A program made the position numbers and the translations under genes. This document shows, piece by piece, positions 58,774 to 64,000 of a DNA stretch of 64,000 nt. Position 1 is the stretch's first letter. Each line of letters begins with the position of its first letter. The notes under the pieces were generated by a model. The model did not search any database, was not told where the DNA came from, and saw nothing but the letters and a program-made list of their open reading frames with translations. The stretch spans positions 4,110,501 to 4,174,500 of the forward strand of contig NZ_CP066369.1 of NCBI RefSeq assembly GCF_016406305.1, written 5' to 3'. The DNA comes from Shewanella putrefaciens. Lineage in GTDB: Bacteria > Pseudomonadota > Gammaproteobacteria > Enterobacterales > Shewanellaceae.

Positions 58774-58923
58774 GGATGAGGCACCCAACCGAGTACCTCA
58801 CCCCTAAACACAGCCACCAGTAAGGCGTTGAGTTAAAACGACATATGGGAGCATTATGGTCGCGGTTAGCATCCAGTTCGTGGCAATTAAACAGTATAGT
58901 TCTAGTAAGCCATGCTGAATCCG

Positions 58924-60045
58924 TTATCGATTGGCTTTTATCACCGCCAATAACTGTTGAATATCGGCCTTATCGTTATAGATATGCGGCGATACTCGGA
59001 TCCCCATACTGCGGGCATCGACGCTGATATTCGCCTTAGCAAGGGCGGCCATCACTTGCCCTTGATGCTCGCCAAACTGCAATATCAAAGTACCACTGCG
59101 CTTATCCGATTCCCGGGGCGACACTAGCTCTTGATCTAACTCATCCATAATTAAATCAAGCAGTAACTGATTGCACTTACGCAGCTGCTCTGAGCCAATA
59201 TCGGCAAAGTAATGCATGCTGTGGGCGGCAATGGCATAGGGTGCGATAGAAGGCGTCCCCCCCCAAAAGCGCAGCGCCGTTGGATGATAACGAAAATCGT
59301 GGATATCGAACTCGAAGGGATTTTCATGGCTAAACCAGCCCACATCCTTAGGTTGGCAACTCTGCAAGATGTTAGGATTCACCCACAGATAGGCGGCGCC
59401 AGGGCCAGCACAGAGCCATTTGACACTCGAGCCGATGAGGAAATCAGGCTGTAACTGGGCCAAATTTAGCGGAATAATCCCCGCCGATTGCGCCACATCC
59501 ACCAAGCTTAAACAACCTCGCTCCCGTGCCAGCGTGAAAATCTGTGCCAGTGGCGCCTGTTGCCCAGTGTTGGAATAGGCATGGCTGACAAACACCAGAT
59601 CCACATCGGCACTCATATGGCTAGCCCACACATTAGGATCGGTAATGTCTAAGCCCTTAGGAATAAAGCGCACCTCGCAACTGCTTGGCAACGCTTTTTT
59701 AAGGGCAAATCCCATGCTGGGGAAATCTTGCTCACTCATCAATACAACCGCGTGTTCACGGTTTAATCGGTCGAGCGACATCACGATTTTAGTGAGTGCA
59801 CTAGAGAGATTCACCTGAGGGCAAAAATCCTGTTGCTGGCCATTAAACAGCTTAGATAGGGCGAAGGTAAAATCATCAATCACAGCCAACCATTGGCCCC
59901 AAGGTTCGCGTCCAGAGTCCTGCCAAGGAGCAAAAAAAGCCTCCTTAAACACTTGTTCTGTCGATTTAAGCGGCCGGCCAACGGAGTGATTCAACAGATA
60001 TCCCGGGCCTGAGAGGCAAAAATCCTTTTTAAAATCGCTAAACAT
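58924..60045 (-). CDS. Kynureninase-like class V aminotransferase-fold enzyme
   Basis: 373 residues. PLP enzyme of fold type I: DVAQSAGIIPLNL gives the PLP-binding Asp region, and SSVKWLCAGPGAAYLWV carries the Schiff-base Lys; the GPGA-x-YLWV run and the later FRYHPTALRFWGGTPSIAP are kynureninase-like rather than cysteine-desulfurase-like. Kynureninase would cleave kynurenine to anthranilate and alanine. It is 4 bases downstream of an IDO/TDO-superfamily gene. Substrate therefore likely in the tryptophan-kynurenine area but not proven. Confidence 0.8.
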   Translation of the reverse strand: MFSDFKKDFCLSGPGYLLNHSVGRPLKSTEQVFKEAFFAPWQDSGREPWGQWLAVIDDFTFALSKLFNGQQQDFCPQVNLSSALTKIVMSLDRLNREHAVVLMSEQDFPSMGFALKKALPSSCEVRFIPKGLDITDPNVWASHMSADVDLVFVSHAYSNTGQQAPLAQIFTLARERGCLSLVDVAQSAGIIPLNLAQLQPDFLIGSSVKWLCAGPGAAYLWVNPNILQSCQPKDVGWFSHENPFEFDIHDFRYHPTALRFWGGTPSIAPYAIAAHSMHYFADIGSEQLRKCNQLLLDLIMDELDQELVSPRESDKRSGTLILQFGEHQGQVMAALAKANISVDARSMGIRVSPHIYNDKADIQQLLAVIKANR

Positions 60046-60049
60046 GGTA

Positions 60050-61255
60050 TTACCTCAAACTCTCTTTGAGCTTTTTCAGATCGGAGTATCGAGTGCGGAT
60101 ATCAGCACGCTGGGCGGCGGCGCGTCTATCACGCAATTTTTCTAGGGAGGCGAGCAATACATGTAACGGTGGGCCACTCGCGGTCACTTTGGCTAAATGC
60201 TGCTGCTCCATGCTTGTCGAGGGCTCGGCAATATATTTAGTCACTAACTCATTATGGTGTTGAATCGCCGTCTCGCCATGTAATTCACAGACTTCGATAA
60301 AGAGTTGTAGATTCGCTTGATACCATTCTTGGCTCGAGTGACCCATTGACTGTAAAAAATCATCCATCAAATTAGGTCTACGCATACATTCCCGCAGGAT
60401 CTGCTGATCCTCCGGCATCATGTATAAAAACTTATCCACTAGCATCTGCGAGTAAGCCGATTCGTTGGCAAAACATAAACCTAGGGTTAAATCGATAACG
60501 TTAATCCCGGCAAAGTCACCTGCATTGGCGCCACGGTAAACCACAGAACCGACCCGATAGGGTTTATAGTATGGCCGCACACAATAAAAGAAGCGGTCAG
60601 TATCTAAACGATTGAATAACTGCGTATTTGAATCGATAACATCCTGCAAGGCTTGCTTGGCAACCCGCAATAAATCATGGCTTATGGGGTGAGAAATGCC
60701 TAAGGGCTGAATTTTTAACAAGGCATCGGCGGCACGTTTATAGGCCAAGATCCCCTTAGTGTTGTAATCCACAAACAGTTTTTCATCGGGCAAATCGGTA
60801 AAACGCTTATAAATGCCATTATGGGCGCGGTTATGGGTTGTCAGATGCGCGGTAGCAAAGCGCGGCGTGACCCCAATGGAGGCACCGATGTGCATCGCCA
60901 GTGCCGAGGCTTCGGCCAGTGGCGAAGTGGTTTCCCGTGAGGGTTCGGTAATTTCATGGCGTCGACAGGCGGCCATATACAGCCCTACGTTACCGAGTAA
61001 ATCGAAGGCACTATCGAAACCTTCATCGGTATTGCCTTCATCGAGCAAGGTTTTTATCAGTTCTCGCCCTTCAGATTCGAGCCGCTGTTTCGCTTCATCG
61101 CCGATATTGAGCACATTGGCCCGATCCGTTTGCTGGTAATAAAGCTGTTCAAGCTCGGAGTTTAGCTCGACGAAACGAGTGCGGATCCACTCATCGAAGG
61201 CTTGGGTATTAAAGGTTGCAGGTTTCACTAGGGCATCCTTGGTTGTTGTTATCAT
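60050..61255 (-). CDS. PrnB-like protein of the IDO/TDO heme dioxygenase superfamily
   Basis: 401 residues from the ATG at 61255; the frame continues to a TTG at 61336, but with unlikely sequence. Helical protein that I recognise as a PrnB-like member of the tryptophan/indoleamine dioxygenase superfamily (related to monodechloroaminopyrrolnitrin synthase PrnB), for example the SPLAEASALAMHIGASIGVTPRFA and VYRGANAGDFAGINVIDLTLGL segments (in outline). Such proteins bind heme with tryptophan-like substrates. Coupled to a kynureninase-like gene, so oxidative cleavage of an indole is likely; no formamidase gene is adjacent. Confidence 0.72.
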   Translation of the reverse strand: MITTTKDALVKPATFNTQAFDEWIRTRFVELNSELEQLYYQQTDRANVLNIGDEAKQRLESEGRELIKTLLDEGNTDEGFDSAFDLLGNVGLYMAACRRHEITEPSRETTSPLAEASALAMHIGASIGVTPRFATAHLTTHNRAHNGIYKRFTDLPDEKLFVDYNTKGILAYKRAADALLKIQPLGISHPISHDLLRVAKQALQDVIDSNTQLFNRLDTDRFFYCVRPYYKPYRVGSVVYRGANAGDFAGINVIDLTLGLCFANESAYSQMLVDKFLYMMPEDQQILRECMRRPNLMDDFLQSMGHSSQEWYQANLQLFIEVCELHGETAIQHHNELVTKYIAEPSTSMEQQHLAKVTASGPPLHVLLASLEKLRDRRAAAQRADIRTRYSDLKKLKESLR

Positions 61256-61519
61256 TATTTTAATAGGTGCACGTTCTAAAGGACGCGATGCATGCCGACC
61301 GTAGGTGTATTGATCGGGTGTATTGCTCAGGTCCAAGTTAACAAGAATGCTACTTATTGCGCTGTGATTCTAGCGTTAGGTCAAATTTGTGAAAAATCTA
61401 ATGCCACTTTTTATTTACACCTTGCGCCAGCGCAAATTATCTAACCCCATCCCCAAGCAAAATACCCACAAACGGTTTTCAACCTATCCATAGCAGCAAG
61501 CTATACAGGGGTAATTCAA

Positions 61520-62863
61520 ATGATTTTGATGGAATTTATAGTAGTCCTAGGCTGCTTACTGCTAGGTACCCGCTACGGCGGCATGGGACTTGGACTTATC
61601 AGCGGTATCGGCTTATTTTTACTCACCTTTGTGTTTGGTTTAGCGCCGGGACAACCTCCGGTCCAAGTGATGCTAACCATACTCGCCGTGATTGGCTGCG
61701 CCGCCGTATTGCAGACCGCAGGTGGCCTCAATGTGATGATGCAATTTGCCGAACGTTTACTGCGCCGTCATCCACAATACATTACGATCTTAGCGCCATT
61801 AACGACTTGGACATTGACCTTCCTCTGTGGCACGGGCCATGTGGTCTATACCATGTTCCCCATTATTTCCGATATCGCACTGAAGAAAAACATTCGTCCA
61901 GAACGCCCGATGGCGGTTGCCTCAGTGGCATCCCAAATGGCCATTTGTGCTTCTCCGGTTTCAGTGGCTGTGGTTTCCATGGTGTCCATACTCGCCGCCC
62001 AGCAAGGGGTTGGTCACGCCTATAGCATGCTGGAAATTTTAATGGTCTCGGTTCCCGCTTCGCTTGGTGGTGTAATGGCGGCGGCCCTTTGGAGCCTACG
62101 TCGCGGCAAAGATTTAGATAAAGATGAAGAGTTCCAAGAGCGCCTTAAGGATCCAACACAAAGAGCCTTTATCTACGACAAGAGCGAAACCCTACTCAAC
62201 CAGCGCTTCCCTAAGGAAGCCTATTGGGCCACAGGAATATTTTTTACCGCCATTGCCGCCGTAGTGCTATTAGGCTCCTTTAGCGAGTTACGCCCCGCCT
62301 TTGAGGTGAAAGGTAAAAACACGCTCCTATCGATGAACTTAGTGATCCAGATGATGATGCTGATTGCCGGGGCATTTATCTTAATGAGCTGTAAAGTGAA
62401 ACCTACTGAAATTGCCAATGGCCCAGTATTTAAAGCGGGCATGGTGGCCATTTTCTCTGTCTTTGGTGTGGCTTGGATGAGTGATACTTACTTTATTAGC
62501 CATATGGATGTGCTGAAGGAAAACCTATCACATGTAGTGCAAAATCAACCTTGGACCTATGCCCTAGTGCTGTTTTTAATTTCTAAGTTGGTCAATAGCC
62601 AAGCGGCGGCGTTAACGGCCATAGCACCTATGGGGCTTGCCTTAGGTGTCGATCCAAAACTCTTGATCGCCTTTCTCCCCGCGAGCTATGGCTACTTTGT
62701 ACTGCCGACCTATCCCAGCGATTTAGCCTGTATTGGCTTCGACCGTTCAGGGACAACTAAAATAGGTAAGTTCATCATTAACCACAGCTTTATCATGCCA
62801 GGCTTTATTGGTGTCGCTACGGCATCTACCCTAGGTTATTTACTGGCGACAACCTTGCTCTAA
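61520..62863 (+). CDS. dcuB: Anaerobic C4-dicarboxylate transporter
   Basis: 447 residues, 10 or more membrane helices, with AGGGGT upstream of the ATG. Dcu-family conserved pieces: LTFLCGTGHVVYTMFPIISDIA, SQMAICASPVSVAVVSMVSI (in outline), VNSQAAALTAIAPM and LPTYPSDLACIGFDRSGTTKIG. DcuB exchanges fumarate/succinate during fumarate respiration, fitting Shewanella's anaerobic life. A DcuA-like role in uptake cannot be fully excluded. The upstream region has a CRP/FNR half-site only. Confidence 0.93.
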   Translation: MILMEFIVVLGCLLLGTRYGGMGLGLISGIGLFLLTFVFGLAPGQPPVQVMLTILAVIGCAAVLQTAGGLNVMMQFAERLLRRHPQYITILAPLTTWTLTFLCGTGHVVYTMFPIISDIALKKNIRPERPMAVASVASQMAICASPVSVAVVSMVSILAAQQGVGHAYSMLEILMVSVPASLGGVMAAALWSLRRGKDLDKDEEFQERLKDPTQRAFIYDKSETLLNQRFPKEAYWATGIFFTAIAAVVLLGSFSELRPAFEVKGKNTLLSMNLVIQMMMLIAGAFILMSCKVKPTEIANGPVFKAGMVAIFSVFGVAWMSDTYFISHMDVLKENLSHVVQNQPWTYALVLFLISKLVNSQAAALTAIAPMGLALGVDPKLLIAFLPASYGYFVLPTYPSDLACIGFDRSGTTKIGKFIINHSFIMPGFIGVATASTLGYLLATTLL

Positions 62864-62875
62864 CGTCACTGAGCA

Positions 62876-62905
62876 GCTCAAAGGCCGAATATTCGGCCTT
62901 TGAGC
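62876..62905. terminator. Perfect palindrome after dcuB
   Basis: GCTCAAAGGCCGAA-TA-TTCGGCCTTTGAGC, a 14-bp stem placed 12 bases after the dcuB stop. It lacks a T tract, so it could be a factor-assisted terminator or a stabilising stem. Confidence 0.6.
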
Positions 62906-63028
62906 TATTCTAACCTGTGCTTTAAAACACAACGAAAGTAGTAACCTGCCTCAATTTCTGCGCTATGCCTAGACGCTGCTATTCTTCAGGGCATAAAATA
63001 CCTAGCCCAAAGTAAGAGAGATAGTGTA

Positions 63029-63613
63029 GTGTTAGCTTGGCTTAAACAACGTCTCCAACGCGATATTCCCCGCCTAGGCCGAACAAAACCACAGGTTGAA
63101 TTGCATACCGTTTTCCCTCAATCCCTGATGCCGAGTCTCAGTGTGCCGGACAGGCAAGCCTACCCGCCTATAGTCTCTCTGGCCAAGGATCATATTTTTG
63201 GCTATCAAATGCATTGTTTACTTACCTATCAAGGCAAGGAGACGTTAGACACACTATTGCGCGAGGCGGGTTTTATGGCCTTGCCCGCGGTAGCGGATCC
63301 TTTTAGTGGTGTTATCGAGCATGCAACCAACGATACCCGTATATTTTTAAATCAATATATTGATTTTGCTGGTATTTGTATAAATTTAGTGACCAATAAC
63401 AGCACCTTGCTGGCGGCATTAGTCAACTTCAAATCCGCGCCACCCAATCCATGGGAAAGCTTTGCCGAACTCGATCCCGACACTTTAGGTAGCCTGCAAG
63501 GCAATATCGATTTTTGGTGCAGCTATTTTTGGCGGCCCTATTGGTTATCGCTATCGGATGTTGAGCGCCTGCAGTATCCCGAAAATTGGCAAGAGTTTAG
63601 TGATTATCACTAA
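63029..63613 (+). CDS. Hypothetical cytoplasmic protein
   Basis: 194 residues, GTG start with AGAGAG upstream. Soluble, no signal peptide or membrane helix, Trp-rich C terminus (WCSYFWRPYWLSLSDVERLQYPENWQE). I do not recognise a family. Start of the reading frame in a region of ordinary codon use for this chromosome, so probably a genuine lineage gene. The next gene follows 30 bases later on the same strand. Confidence 0.65.
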   Translation: MLAWLKQRLQRDIPRLGRTKPQVELHTVFPQSLMPSLSVPDRQAYPPIVSLAKDHIFGYQMHCLLTYQGKETLDTLLREAGFMALPAVADPFSGVIEHATNDTRIFLNQYIDFAGICINLVTNNSTLLAALVNFKSAPPNPWESFAELDPDTLGSLQGNIDFWCSYFWRPYWLSLSDVERLQYPENWQEFSDYH

Positions 63614-63643
63614 TAGCAACCAATTAAATTTAAAGGAATAAAT

Positions 63644-64000
63644 ATGCGATTAACCCACATTGGCATCACCATGTTGCTGGTAATCCTTGGCGGCTGCCTT
63701 ATCCCTGAAACACCGCTTATTCCCGTCAAGGGGGCGAGCAGCAAAGACTGGAACAGTCAAACCTTTTGGTATGAGCCCTGGGGCGCATCGGGCGTGCATA
63801 AAGGCATAGATATTTTTGCCCCCAAAAATACCGCCGTGATAGCGCCCACACCTATGCTGATTATTTATCGAGGCGACTTCTTCCAGGGAGGTAAGGTCGT
63901 AGTTGGCCTTGGCCCTAAATGGCAGATCCACTATTTTGCCCATTTGGCGACAATTGCAGCCGATACCGGGTTGATTGCAATGAAGGGAGATACCCTTGGC
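63644..64000 (+). CDS. M23-family peptidase lipoprotein (partial, N-terminal part)
   Basis: 119 codons before the window ends. A lipoprotein signal (LLVILGGC, Cys about residue 18) is followed by VHKGIDIFAPKNTAVIAP, carrying the zinc-ligand H-x3-D of M23/LytM enzymes, and by HYFAHLATI with the later H-x-H-like zinc region. AAGGA lies 8 bases before the ATG. Expected to cut or regulate cell-wall peptide cross-links from the envelope. The gene continues beyond the right edge. Confidence 0.85.
   Translation, partial: MRLTHIGITMLLVILGGCLIPETPLIPVKGASSKDWNSQTFWYEPWGASGVHKGIDIFAPKNTAVIAPTPMLIIYRGDFFQGGKVVVGLGPKWQIHYFAHLATIAADTGLIAMKGDTLG

Noticed and set aside
61337..61519. FNR/CRP site before dcuB
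   Set aside because: Only one half-site (TGTGA) is recognisable; dcuB is often FNR/CRP controlled in other species, but this sequence alone does not show it.

Overview
This window looks like a chromosomal segment of a Shewanella species (Gammaproteobacteria), probably close to S. oneidensis. The reasons are the gene families and their order (ilvGMDA, ilvC/ilvY, recG, an aryl-polyene type cluster, katG, typA, glnA, dcuB) and protein sequences close to enterobacterial homologues recalled from memory. No database search was possible, so all names rest on motif and family recognition.

Layout. 1-7.6 kb: branched-chain amino acid biosynthesis. An ilvG-ilvM-ilvD-ilvA operon (ilvA runs off the left edge) has a leader peptide and an attenuator; ilvC diverges from its LysR regulator ilvY. 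7.6-16 kb: housekeeping and signalling genes: a PaeA/CorC-type membrane protein, a YkgJ-type cysteine cluster protein, a periplasmic binding protein paired with a membrane diguanylate cyclase, recG, and a DUF3014 protein. 16.4-33.8 kb: one tightly packed, same-strand run of 18 genes, with many 1-8 bp overlaps, for an aryl-polyene/flexirubin-like pigment lipid. It holds ketosynthases, a ketoreductase, two dehydratases, two acyl carrier proteins, an acyl-AMP ligase, an aromatic ammonia-lyase, acyltransferases, a glycosyltransferase-acyltransferase fusion, a thioesterase, a LolA-like protein, an MMPL exporter, a DUF3261 lipoprotein, and a flavoprotein with a halogenase-type WxWxIP motif.

34.6-40.3 kb is an AT-rich accessory island and the most interesting stretch. 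It contains an orphan Phd antitoxin followed by a 22-codon ParE remnant and two related palindromic repeats. Next come the first codons of a probable AbiV-family defence gene and a complete IS3-family element without target duplication. Beyond the element are the C-terminal third of a CBASS nucleotidyltransferase, an intact Cap15-like CBASS effector, and an integron attC-like site. A second cassette-like gene for a membrane/coiled-coil protein follows, then the 3' end of a group II intron and an array of small hairpins. I read this as a damaged integron-cassette defence island in which the IS-associated event deleted the region between AbiV and the CBASS synthase.

40.3-64 kb returns to core-like genes: a GNAT, a divergent benzoate-transporter family gene and SutR-like regulator with a triple 37-bp operator repeat, a rhodanese, azoR, the yihY-pip-lipoprotein-dtd-thioesterase run, a 4Fe-4S membrane protein, katG, typA, glnA (sigma-54/NtrC type promoter), a DUF4382 lipoprotein, a kynureninase-like/IDO-TDO-superfamily pair, dcuB, an unknown gene, and the start of an M23 peptidase lipoprotein.
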